Assembly: GCF_943734655.1 (NCBI RefSeq)
Contig: NC_071355.1
Location: 94,681,449 to 94,745,448, forward strand
DNA: 64,000 bases
DNA from: Sabethes cyaneus
Taxonomy: Eukaryota > Arthropoda > Insecta > Diptera > Culicidae
Direction of reading: 5' to 3'
The notes below the pieces were generated by a model. It searched no databases and had not been told where the DNA came from. It saw nothing but the letters and a program-made list of their open reading frames with translations. Position 1 is the stretch's first letter. Each line of letters starts with the position of its first letter. Below are positions 32,501 through 44,449 of the stretch, one piece after another. Made by a program: the position numbers and the translations under genes.

Positions 32501-35045
32501 ATAATCTGAAATCAAATTTCATTCATGTAGTTGTAGACAATTTAACGGTACCGAAGTAAGTTGATGCGATTGAGCCGAGCATTGTCCAAAACACGGCCAT
32601 AGTACGAGTAGAGGCGCGAAAAAGTGATTCTACAGCATGACAATACTCGGCCTTATCTTGCCAACCCCTCTTATCCTACTTGGTATTTTGTAACCAAAAG
32701 TCTTACCCCACCCTCCGCAATATTGCACAAGTATTGCTGCTATTTATTGTTACATTCATATTATGAAGACATCAAAACTGAATTGATTCATAAATAGCCT
32801 TAAAAGTAGACTTGGCATGTTTTTTTGGTTTCGGTATTGCCTTTTGATTAGTGCGTCTCAGCCAAGTAGAGTTTGAAAAAGAGGCGCAACTGGAGGCAAC
32901 TGCTCTAAAAATTCAGTGAATCAACTACAACTCATTTCTTCTTAAAGAAAGCCGGCGAAAAAACAGCATGTAGGCGAGCTCCGAGTTGTCTTTTGTAGGC
33001 ATATGGAGTTTGTCAAAATTTTCCATTCTTCTGGAGATGGTAGAAGAGAAAATAACATAGCACAGATGCAAATTTACTGTCTGTTACGATAATTATTTAT
33101 TTTGCAAGTGCTGAAGTCGCGCCACATTGGAAGTAACAACACGAATTCATTATTTCTTCTCCACGTTTAAAACATAAACAAAGCTCAAAGTTGCTATTTG
33201 TTAGCTTACAGGAAATTGTGTATAGGAACTAAATGAAAAAAGAAAAATGATTTCATTTCAATGAACTGTGCACAGTTTCCCATTTTTCCTACTCTGAAAG
33301 TGAAATTTTTCACTGAAATTTCACTGATACGATCGCAAAATAATGATATAATGGATTACACTTTACTAAACAATAGGTAAAAGTCCTTCTTTAAAGCGGT
33401 ATTGGTTACAAATGGTTGTGTAAACAAACAAATGCGTTGGAACTGTCAAAAGCGCGATGTGCAGAAGTGTTGCAAGTAGCCCCGCAATTGCAAGTAGGGT
33501 AAAGTGGTACAGAACGCACCACTTAAGCAAAACCTACAACCTTAAGCAAAAACTACAGAACTGTTCCACGTTTCTTCACATTTACAAGACTTTAAGGTCT
33601 TTCTCACACATGTTTCTGGTGACATTTCATTAAAAAACAGGTATTCTTGTCATTTTTGACGATTCTTAACAAGAGTCAAAATCATTACGTGGGGCCAAAT
33701 GCCCGTGGACATGCACCAAATTTGGAAAAGTCAAGGCGTTAAACGCAATACGCAGAACTTCATATAATTTCGTGTTGAAAGTATGCAACTCGCATTATAT
33801 AAGCTCTTAAAACTAGGCTAAAAATGGCGGAAATGTTTACTAAATGGCTGGGATATAATGGGTTCATTTGCCAACAATGAACATACCTAATCGGCAATAA
33901 ATTTTATTCAATTATTTTTCTCCAACTGATGTGTGATGAATTATTGTAAACTATACAGTGTAATGGAAATTATCGAGTATAATAGTCTATCAATTAGATA
34001 GAGGGTATTTATTATGAAATTTGCATACTGATTAGTGGTAAAAGCTTAAGAGAAGACCATGATTTCTTACACGTGGATCCTAAATCCCCTTTATTGAAGG
34101 CTGCTATGTTTGATGCTTTTACTTGCTACAAAATTATGAGTTGACTTCTTTTACATCAAAATAAAATGAGTACTCTTAATTTTATGATATAGTTTCCGCG
34201 TTTTAAAATAGTACGGGCCCTAACCCCAGATGACGGTACCTGATTTGTTTGGAATCATCTAACTTACCGTTGTCAAGATGACAATAGAATGATAACTGTA
34301 AAACTTAACTAATTGGTTTTTGTATCGATTATTTTATTGATCCGGTAATTATAGCAAGTTAGTTTATGACCATCGACTAAATAGCGACATGATTATCAGC
34401 TAATGCTAATCAAAATAGCAGTCAATAAAGCTTGCGTTGAAATGGGTTTTCAATGTACAGGCATTTAAAATTATTAAACCGCAATAGAACGAAATCATTA
34501 GACATTGTCCGATTTGCTAGGCTTTTTTCAAGCTTTGGTCATAATTATTATTTGCGTACAGCCTGCAGCTGGAACGGATGTAAATCCGTCGATAATGGCT
34601 TTACAAGCCAGGATTATTCCTCCTTATTCTTCGTTATGTTGAAAACATTGCGGTCAGCTCTGTATGGACACAGTAGTGCATATGTCACCAATTATCGGAA
34701 ATGTCTGCTGGTGTCCCTTGTGAGGTTTGTTTTCTTTGCGATTTTGTGGGTAGGATTTGTTTTCTAAATAGAGCTTGGTTTTTATTTTCGGCTACGGAGT
34801 AAAGAAGAAAACACGGTAAATAGAATATAATGGCTCATAACTTATAACCAAAGTCGAATATAAGAAGTAATAATGTATGAGACGCAAATAAACTATAGAT
34901 TCCCACTTTTCTACTTTTATTTTCGATTAACTTTTACAAAAATGTTGAACCTTCACACAACCGATGCCGATTTTACACATTTTTCGACGGAATCGACGAA
35001 TCGCAGAATTTATCTGACAGCCAGTTTGGTTGCAAATTAAACAGG
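32500..35045. other. Unannotated AT-rich interval
   Basis: I see no gene. A short motif near 33497-33530 (TAGGGTAAAGTGGTACAGAA then CGCACCAC) looks like the left end of another TA-flanked inverted-repeat element, but no matching right end was found. The frame at 34453-34767 has no recognisable domain. Confidence 0.4.
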
Positions 35046-35593
35046 TAGGGTAGATGATCCATTAGTTGCGCCACTAAGCACAATATACCTTCATTTTGCT
35101 TGTTTATTGAGGTATATGCTTCAATTAATGCTTGTGGGATATAAATTTATCAAATACAAGGTATTTGTCACAAGGCAAGACAATTGCTTTCGTTGTACGA
35201 GAAGCTTTATAAAGAAAAAATGAATTTTCCGATTCAATTATATTGTACCAACAGTTGCGCTAATGTTTCCTTAATTAAGTTTGATGTTCCTTTAATTGTG
35301 TTATTCCATATACATTGCTAGGTTGCTAAGTGAAAAAACATCGTAGCAAAACTATAGATGAGCGCCTATAGTTGTGCGCTCCAACTGCGCGTTAGATTTT
35401 GGAAAATTGGCATTTTAGCAAATAATGCTTTAATTTTAAATGGTGTAGTCTAACTACCAATACTTCTAAAAACCTACTTTATATAATGAATGTAATTGTT
35501 TTATCTAAAATTCTACGGTAACGAAAATATGCATTAATAATGAATAGTAGCGCAACTATTGGTACTACCACAACTACTGGATCAACTACCCTA
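35046..35593. mobile_element. 548-bp TA-flanked MITE with GTTGCGC motifs
   Basis: The left end TAGGGTAGATGATCCATTAG and the right end, read inward, TAGGGTAGTTGATCCAGTAG give inverted repeats of about 24 bp. TA is at both edges. The motif GTTGCGC or its complement recurs inside near both ends and at about 35250 and 35375-35392. It is non-coding. Confidence 0.75.
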
Positions 35594-35599
35594 CCTACC

Positions 35600-38090
35600 G
35601 ATATTAGTTTCCAATCGACCATTTCGGTCAGCGAGCCCTCCGACTTCGAAAATCCCCGGATTAGATTATTATTTCAGTAAATATTGTGACTATTAAGACA
35701 GCTTTTTGTGCCTAATTGCTATTCATACCCACTGCTGAGGGAAAGATTGCCCTGCATTGCTCACACAGGGCTAATTTCAGTAGTTTGTTGACTGGCAAGT
35801 TATAGGTTTTGTCGATTCTTTCTCTCTATCGAGTAAATCTTTTACCTAGTTTGCCATTACATTCCCTGACCGCATGTCATCCCGAACAGCAGTACAACAC
35901 ATCTTTCTGCTCGTCGATCAGTCGCAATTGGTAGTAATAATAATAGTAGTAGTAGTGACCATTCAGAAAGGTTATTATTTTCATGTTTACCACATACTTT
36001 TCCGCCCTCGTTTAACTGTGGATTCCAAGGGCTGGAGTGAAACGAAAGAAGCGAGACTATCGACTCCAATCCTCGGCGAACCAGTGAGAGGGCAACGATT
36101 GAGATGTCTATTGACTACCTAACTAACTGACTGCTTGTGACTTGGCTCGATCGAGGAGGAGGTGGACAATCATTACGGTTTTATAGACTCGGTTTCCCTC
36201 CTACCGTCACCCTAAAAAAATTGAGTTGTACCTAAATTTTTATTTGCAACTTTCATTGAGACCCGAATAATGAAAGTAGACGAAAATACTGCCATACTGA
36301 TGCACGTGATGGCGCTGATGCACTCACTTTCTGCTCACTATGATGTTCAAATGGAAGGGACACCCTTCCATTTCAGTTTCATTGCAACTTCGACACATTG
36401 CACGATCGCCGGGTTCCCTCGATTCTTAATTCAACTTTTGTCTGCCTGTTTGTACTCTTCAACAGCTCAATTTTAAGTAATATAATTGATTGAAAATAGC
36501 TTCTGAATTACCTGCCTCCCGTAGCACACAGTTCAGCTATAACGCGGGGAATTTCTCCGAGCTTCGAGGCAATGTGCGCTGAAACTCTGCGAAGAAGTTG
36601 CTGATGTCTGACAGAAGGCTAGACGGCACTGGAGGGATGGGAAGTTAATTGAAAAATCCCTCACTTTTGGCAACGATTCCCGTAATCGTGCATGTAACGT
36701 GTGGTGTGCTTTCGACGCTGATAATCTTCCATCTCGATTCGGTCTGTACATAGTTTCCACTCCCTCATGTGCCACTCGCTAACCGAATCTTCAGTAACCA
36801 ATCGGGTGGACCTGTGATTGCTACCGGGGAGAGGAAGGCATGACAGAGCCACCACACCCTATGTGTGTGCTTCCTTTCACATCTGCGCTACCGGACGATA
36901 GTGGTGCAGATGATGATGATGTTGATGATGATAATAATGACCTCTGATTTTTCGATGAGCGTTGGGCGATAGGTGCTGTTATCTGAGGGTTACAGCAGAC
37001 ATTGGTGTATCGCTTAAACCGATTTCTACGGCAGTGATGGGATGCTTTTTTTTGGAAATTATCATTTAAAGTTATGAATAACAATTGCTACTGAGGTTTT
37101 GATGTTTCAATAAAACGAATGAGAAAAGTATCATCAATCAAACAAAATTAATCGATCGTTCCAGCAAAATCAATAAGTAGTTTGTATATTACTGCAAAGA
37201 TAATCGAAAATGTTTTCCAGAACGTGGGAAATATTTCGTAGAGCCTTTGTAAACATACTGGAGAAATATTTTCGTTATAACCACACACTACGTTCGATCA
37301 TACAAGAGAGTATTGTTCATAGTCTGAATCCGGTTCAGGCACAATCGCCTAATCTATGCAAATTAAGCTCTACACGGATCTACGGATTCTGTTCCCGCGC
37401 CGATCTGGTTGCGGACGGCGATGTTTAATTAATTAAATTGCTCTCCGTGGTCCGGAGCTCCCAGCATCAGTGGTAGTGATGAGCGCGCACATATGGGCGC
37501 ACGATTGGTAGGAAAACCTCGCTGATCTTCCTCAATTGGGCTCAATTAGTTATTTAGTAGAGCTTAATCAGTACGATTTTCAAATTGACCGACTCTCTTT
37601 CCCCATTTGTGGTGGCTGGGTACGATCGTTATAATGCTACCCCACACGGAGCAATCCTGCCTAAGGCAGCTAAAGCGAGCGTCCAACAATTCGGAGATTT
37701 CTACATCGGATCGTTTATTTCCGTGTATCCTGTCCGGTGATATGTAAATGACAGCCGAGTATGTATAATTGAACTTATGCGGCAGGGGTTATGGGTGCAG
37801 TTCACGATCGGGATGTTTTATCAATTTAGTGCAATCTCCGTTTACGCACTATCGATGGGTTCGTTGTGGGTTTTAGAAACGTTAGTTGTTTCCTAGAATA
37901 GTGTCTCATTGGTTAATTTGTCAGTTATTCAGAAATTCGCAATGAATTATCTGACATAAGAACAATTGGTTGAACATGGAAACTTATACATTTGGCATTG
38001 TCATTGCTGATTATTTCGGAATTGAATGTTTGATGCAGTTTCCATTGAGTGCAGTAGCCAGATTCAGATGTTAAAGAGCAGAATTATGTC
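35600..38090. other. Unannotated interval with short tandem repeats
   Basis: It holds a mixed (AAT)n/(AGT)n tract at about 35935-35958 and a (GAT)n tract at 36910-36939. The part 37430-37850 is less AT-rich and not repeated in the window. No convincing exon was found: frames at 35874-36122, 36533-36775 and 36821-37084 gain length only from the simple repeats or chance. Confidence 0.4.
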
Positions 38091-38093
38091 CAA

Positions 38094-39055
38094 TAGAGTA
38101 AGGAGGGGTAAAAGTACGATGCGGGTAAAAGTGCGATTCAGTGATTTATCGGTGCAGATTCCGAGTAAATTTTCTACATTGGCATGGATGGGTGACTACT
38201 TTGACAACTTGAATCTAACGTAAACTTTGGTTGCTTACGAAGCGTAGTTGCTGAGTTATGAGCAAATGTTATTTTAGCGCGGTTTTGATGTAATTTTTCG
38301 TTATACGGCAAATACGATATCAACAGGAGGATATTACTTGTTGAAAATTTGTAGCAGTGTTTTACATCACTCACATATCTGTTTTGAAAACACGGCGAAA
38401 ATAATTTACAAAATATATTTCGCTTTTCCGTAATTTAATCTAACCCCGTCAAGCGCCTAGCGGGGTAAAAGTTCGATTCACGGACGGGGCAAAAGTGCGA
38501 TTCATGGACGAGGCAAAAATGTATAGCTAACTATATACAGCTTTAGGCACTATATTACAGATACTAGAAATCAAAGATCTGCTGAAAACTGTGTGCTCTA
38601 CAGATGTTTGCCGAAGAAAAACAATGTGTTTCCGCTGATGAAATAAAAAACAAACGTTTGGAAAAGTTTCGATCTAACGGAGACTGCAATACACCAGTGC
38701 AAAATAGCAAAAGTGCAAATTGAGAATATTTCTCACCGAAACATACCGCACATTGAAGATAATATGGTTTTATTAGCAGCTGCTGGGCTAATTTCATGGA
38801 TTCTAGCTTCGAACTTTTGCCCCGCGGCATTCGCACTTTTGCCCCGCTAGTGGGGTAAAAGTGCGAATCTGCACTTGATCAGAAGAAAGAAGAATTTATT
38901 TTGCAAAATACTATTACCGCAGATGATTTATAGTTGAATGCGAAGACATTGAGTTACTGCATCACTATAAAATATATTATGTTGTTGTCCTTCTTTGTAT
39001 CTCACGAAAATTGATGACAACTTCAAACATCGCACTTATGCCCCGCCCTACTCTA
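38094..39055. mobile_element. 962-bp TA-flanked element with repeated GGGGTAAAAGTGCGA
   Basis: The left end TAGAGTAAGGAGGGGTAAAA (then GTACGATG) and the right end, read inward, TAGAGTAGGGCGGGGCATAA (then GTGCGATG) form 28-bp inverted repeats with a few differences and TA at the edges. The terminal motif GGGG(T/C)AAAAGTGCGA recurs inside at about 38127, 38461, 38487, 38510 and, inverted, at 38811, 38829 and 38850. No transposase is encoded. Confidence 0.8.
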
Positions 39056-39137
39056 TACAGTTTTGGGTTAATGCTTATGGTTACTTGGGATATGCCGCAC
39101 AACTATGGAAAGTACTGAAAATATATTATTTATTATA

Positions 39138-40452
39138 TAAGGTACCCCGGGGCAAGTGGGAATACGGGGTAAGTGGGAACGGAGCTCACAACTCTCTTCA
39201 ACCTCATTTTCTCCAACCGAACCTTTCTAGAAATGAAAGATACAACTCAAACGCATGTATTAAAATTATAGATTATTTATAACAGGCATACCAAACATCA
39301 AAATTGCACTTTCAATTTGAGCGTTATTTTCAATTTGCGTTGTAAGTTTGACGCACCTTTCTATAAATGATATATTGGCCGCAGGCTTTACGTAAAAGTA
39401 CATGTTTTTCTGACAGTAGGTAAACATAATTAGTGTAAACATTAACAAATTACACCCGAAAACTAGTTGTTTAATTTGACAAACGGCATTAAAAAAAATG
39501 GGTCGAAATAAGGTCGGCACTTGAAAGCACCCGGGGCAAGTGGGATCTATTAAAAATAAAGTGTTTCAGCACAAAACTTCCTGTCTTAATACATTTTTTA
39601 GATGAACTACCGAACATTTTCAGTTCAATTACATAATATTTATACCAGTAAAGCTTTTAAAATAAAACCGAAAAGGACTAAACCAAGGCGCCCCAAAAAA
39701 GGAGCCCATATGCACAGCTTGCGAGGGTACAAACAGTTTGGTCACATTTTGGTTACAACTAAACGATGTTAATTGAATTTGGAAAGCCAAATTTGATATA
39801 ATTAAGTGAATCTGCAACTGGAATTGAAACAATAAAGTGTTGTGGCTATTATAACGTAACTATCACTTATGAGTAGCTCTACCGAATTGGGCATGGTAGA
39901 ACAAACAGATCATAATAGTATTTTCGAGCTTTTAAACAATGGTTAATCTTAAATTACGTCTCGCAAGAATTGAATACAACGACATATTCAACTACATTTC
40001 ATTACGATAATGCTTTACAGCGTAATTGCTCACGATCTGTGATTTATATAGATTATAAAGTCGCCCGTTGTGATCTGATTTTGTTACGCTATTTTTGAAT
40101 GAACCCTTCATACAAATATTGTTTTTGATTGCTTCTTGCAATGCTTTAACATTGCTGTATATTAACTTACACAATTTACTATTATTTTATGCTTTTTAAT
40201 CAAATTTGAAAATAAGTCCCACTTGCCCCGGTAAATGGGGTAAGTGGGACCTATCGCCATAATTTTGAAAATTCTTCTCCAGATTCATTTCATGTAAATT
40301 CATAGGCCTTTTTCGTAATTAATCCTTCGAAGTGATACCACTGAAGAGTTTCTGTGCTGAAAGAATTTTGAAATAATCATAGGTATAGAAAACACAGTGG
40401 AATAAACCCAAACTATGCATTTTTTAGGTCCCACTTGCCCCGGTGTACCTTA
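39138..40452. mobile_element. 1.3-kb TA-flanked element with repeated CGGGGCAAGTGGGA
   Basis: The left end AGGTACCCCGGGGCAAGTGG and the right end, read inward, AGGTACACCGGGGCAAGTGG are 22-bp inverted repeats differing at two positions, with TA outside. The GGGGCAAGTGGGA motif or its GGGGTAAGTGGGA variant is repeated at about 39165, 39531, 40218 (inverted), 40237 and 40430 (inverted). Interior frames such as 39266-39520 have no transposase motif. It starts only 83 bp after the previous element ends. Confidence 0.8.
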
Positions 40453-40999
40453 TTGTATTACTCTAGGATGTTTTATTATGGTCACAGTAAACCAAATCGA
40501 TCAGCGTGATTTGACAGTAATACTTTTTTTCTCGGCAGTATATTCACTGACGAACTGACATGACAAGGGCGTTTCATTTTTGACTCACAAGATCTTGCAA
40601 GCACTTGCTTACTAGCGAGCGATCGCTTATGTCGAACAGCAGAGAGATGTACAAAGGTACGGGAAACCGATTTATGTAAAATTCAGTTTGTTTCTGTACG
40701 AATATAGGAAAAAACCCAGTAATGCTTTGTGTATTGCAAAAACAAAGAGTAAAGTAATTTTTACAAAGTAATTTATTCATTCACTTGTGCTTCTATTGTG
40801 TTTTTATTTTTTCATGTCGGTCACACATAGTTAGTGAATGACATTCTGCCAAACCTGTTCTCTACTTTTCCAATATAAATAGCGATCCGTTGTGCAGATG
40901 GCGTTACTGTTTAACATATTTTGATTCAAATTTTCGGACACAAGTTTTTTAAGCAAAATTTTTGGGATGTCATGTCGGTTCGTCGGTGGTATATTTTCA

Positions 41000-41350
41000 T
41001 ATTAACAAAGATGGCTGGCTGATTTAGCTTTTTACCACAACAAGCTTAATGCTTTATAGCTTTATAGAACAAAGCGAGAAGCTTCATTAAGTTATGGCGG
41101 TTGCTGTCAAGCAGCGAAAAATGTAACGGTTTCAGCAGAGCGTGATAAGACTAGCTTGAGCTTATCACCTTACTTTTAAAGAGGTTATAAAATCCTTCTA
41201 AGGAGCAGGCCATCTGGCAGTATAATGGATTTATAGATAGCTGCTATCAAAGGTTGTGAGAATCTGTAAGTTTCATTACATTGCAAATGTAACACAAACT
41301 TAGTGTTGAAAACCTTTTGCAGATTGAAATAAACCTTGAATTGTTACTTG
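41000..41350 (-). mobile_element. CAAGTAACAATTC-family element, partial copy 2
   Basis: The right edge ends GAATTGTTACTTG at 41350, the terminal motif of 5895-7138. The interior (GCAGAGCGTGATAAGACTAG, CTTATGGCGGTTGC-like sequence) is the reverse complement of about 6320-6430. The left boundary is not clear and the other terminal repeat was not found. Confidence 0.55.
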
Positions 41351-41389
41351 TGTGGGCAAAGCAAAGTCATGGGTATAAACGTCCTGTTG

Positions 41390-41575
41390 AGAACTTGACC
41401 CTACTTTATCGACAGACTTCGCAGCCGTTTATTAGAGTACAGGACAATTACGGGGCTAGTGCAACAATCTTACTGACTCTATAGCAGCACCTCCCAGCCG
41501 AGTTTCAAACGTACGACGACCGGCTTGTTAGGCCAGCATCGTACTCCGAAGCTACCTGGGCGGGCTTGTGTGGGC
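41390..41575 (-). mobile_element. tRNA-derived SINE, copy 2
   Basis: This is the same arrangement as 4085-4270. On the - strand it has an A-box-like AGGTAGCTTCGGAGTACG, a GATGCTGGCC segment, a B box GTTTGAAACTC (one change from the consensus GTTCGAATC) and a body ending GTCTGTCGATAAAGTAGGG. It adjoins copy 2 of the CAAGTAACAATTC element. Confidence 0.6.
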
Positions 41576-41599
41576 ATTTGAACGTATTTTAAATCTGGA

Positions 41600-44210
41600 T
41601 ACTCCTGGATATTCGTTACTGGTTCCACGAGTGATGACCAAAAGTGATGACTTTCAATCTTTTTTAGAAACATGATAAATATGAATTCATGGTAGAACCG
41701 AAAAAATAAAAAAAATAATCCGCCTGCCAGTTGTCGTATACTCGAATCTCGACTGGAAAAACAATTGAAGGCAATGGTCCCACAATGATTCTGTACACTC
41801 AAAAGTTGGTTGCGAAGTTCGTCGAACAAGAAAGCAGAAGACTAAATTCTATCGGTATGTAGCACCAAGACTGTATTTTTTGCTTTTAGTATTATTATCA
41901 CAATATATGAGATCTGCGAAACATTAAATCGAATTACCTGAGCTAGTTGATAGCTGATCCGAAAACTAATTAGTGAGCTTGGAAAATGTTTTTACAGTTG
42001 TTCCACCATAAGCAAGTCTTGGGTTGGACTCTACCACGTGGAATATACTCTCCTCATCATCCATAATGCTGAGCCGATTTAATTGCAGCAACTAATTGAC
42101 ACCAGTTACTTGTTTTCACTACGAAACGGATATGGTAGCCTTACCACAAATACCCCCATAATGGTTGGTCGTCGTGCACAGCGTGTCGTCCATGCGACAT
42201 TTCTCAGACAGGTCCTATGTAGCATACATAATGCATCAACTCTCCAAGGGCGGTGAATGTAACTGCGTTCAACCCCATGCTGAACATATTTTGTCGTTTG
42301 TAGCTTTCAATTACTTTTTATTGTTTATACTTACTGCTGGCGCCCCTGTCAGAACCAGATACGATACTATCGTTCATTATTCAATTCAATTGCAACACAT
42401 ATTGCCATGCCAGGAAATATTATCCTTTGTACCAGAAATCGAAGGCGACGAAGTTCATGTTGAACATAAATATTGACTTCCTTGTAAGGATTGAGAGAAG
42501 TGGGATTCTGCTGCTACATAATTAGCGGGCTATTTGGTGGTATATTTATGAAATTATTCAATCACTAACCTCGGCTACCAGTTATTTGAAAACCGGTTTG
42601 CTTTTGGACGAGATGCGTTAATGGCGGAGCTACCAAGTCAATGCACCCAAACACGAATAACCAGTTAACGAATTTGTCACTTGAGAACGTGAGATAGCAA
42701 TGATCAACGATCGTTAGCTTTTAGTTAAATGTAGAAGAAAAACCCAACTCCAAAAATGTGCAACTCCGGCTGTAAAACTAACGCGCCGGCGGCACCGGGA
42801 GCATTATATGTATTATACCCATAATCAAATAATAATAATATCACCGCTAAGCATAAAAAGTAGTCATGTTCGCACAGCAAGCAAAGTGTCAGAACAATTA
42901 TCATTAGCGCGACTCGTTGTTGGTTAGCTGCAGTAGTTTGTTGCCTGTGGCCCGGTTACTGGACCGTATGATTCAGGTGAGGCAGACCGGTAACCACGAA
43001 AGCAATGCTCCGAGTTTTTTTTCTTTTTTCGTTGGTTGGGGTCCACTTTGCGGCAAATTTGAGTGTATTCTTTACGATTTTTACGCCGCCGCGCCGGTTG
43101 TGCTCTTGCTCGTTCGTCAATATGCGCCGAAAGTTAAAGGTGGAAAATTTAATGATACAAAAAATAAAACACAACATATGTATTGTATGACTGATGATGA
43201 CTACCCGAATGTTGTGTCTGCCGGAATCGCTTCAAAGCTTCGAAGGCTTTGTCAGTTCTGGAACCGATGACAAAGTTAGCAGATGGTAGCAAGCAATGTT
43301 ATTTAGTTTGTGACAGTAACTCGTTAAACTACCGTTTAATTATTCGAATATTGTTATCTTGAAAGCTATATTTGACTGGCTGGACTACAATAACCGAAGC
43401 AGATCTTATAGACCAAACTTAACATTGTGAAATAATTCAACAAACTGTCATTAATTTGTTAATAAATAAATAAAAACGTATTTACGCCACATCATTAAGA
43501 TAATTACGATAGATAGATAGATATAAACAAACTGAAATTAAAGAATTATGCAAAATGAGAACAGAATCAAAATGAGCATTGGTAAAATAGAAGCGATCTG
43601 AGACAGTAGATCTTACACGTGTTCGATTAAATAGTAAAATTACTGAAAAAGTTAATTTATATTAGACAAATTATGCATTTTGTAGGATAAGCACAGCAAT
43701 ACCTTCATTTAATGCTCAAGGAAGTAGGTTTAAGGCTCGTTTAAAAGCTAGCCTACCGACATAGCAAACTACAGAGCCATGTAAAAATCTTCTGAAACTG
43801 ATGGTCCATAGTTTATTGTACAGTAGATTCGACTCAAGTGATTCAAAACTGTTTGAGAAAAAATTAAATTATAAGTTATTCGACTATGAAACAGTCGTGT
43901 ACGCAACACACATCAACTAGCTCGGGAAAAAATATTAAACTGTTTTAAAGCTATCAAAGGATATTAAGGAAATTTTGGCAAACGACCAAGAACTTTTGTG
44001 AAGGTAACTGATGGAGCTTTTCTGTTTAAGCTACTTTTCTAAATTCGGTTACAGCTTATCTAACCTTCGGAATACATTTCAATTTATTTCCACCACATTT
44101 GCATACATATCGCCGTGAATCGCAATTAAATATTTTTACTTATATTTAGGGTTCAGTGTTAATTTGAAAAGTCATTTCAATTTTTATCATTTTTCGAATG
44201 GATTTTAATG
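41600..44210. other. Unannotated interval with a SINE-tail fragment
   Basis: A SINE-tail fragment (ATTCTATCGGTATGTAGCAC) lies near 41850-41880 and a (GATA)n tract at 43508-43523. The + frames at 42165-42476 and 42917-43270 are 103 and 117 codons, but I see no domain, no flanking splice signals in a consistent frame and no supporting composition, so they are not called. Confidence 0.4.
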
Positions 44211-44214
44211 AGGA

Positions 44215-44445
44215 ACCTTTGGAGTTCTTGTACTGATTTGATTCAAACACACTTACCTTCCGATCCGTGCACTTTTGTTTCACTAAGAAACGGCTATTAT
44301 CAACGCCACTGACTTTGTTTTTTAAATTCGTCATAGGTACCGTTTTTAAATCCATCAATCAAAATTTTCTTTCGTCCGAACCAAAAATCACACCAATGTT
44401 TACGAAATAAGCGCGCATGTATGTGTAGGACGGCACGATAAATGT
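44215..44445 (+). repeat. Dispersed repeat shared with 21540-21775
   Basis: CTTGTACTGATTTGATTC, TTTTTTAAATTCGTCATAGG, CAATCAAAATTTTCTTTCGT and TTTACGAAATAAGCGCGCAT match the other copy in order and strand. Confidence 0.55.
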
Positions 44446-44449
44446 CATT

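Noticed and set aside
33480..33560. TAGGGTAAAGTGGTACAG as the left end of another TA element
   Set aside because: No matching right end could be found, so the element could not be delimited.
42917..43270. 117-codon + strand frame
   Set aside because: There is no recognisable domain and the composition matches its surroundings. The length is possible by chance in 64 kb.
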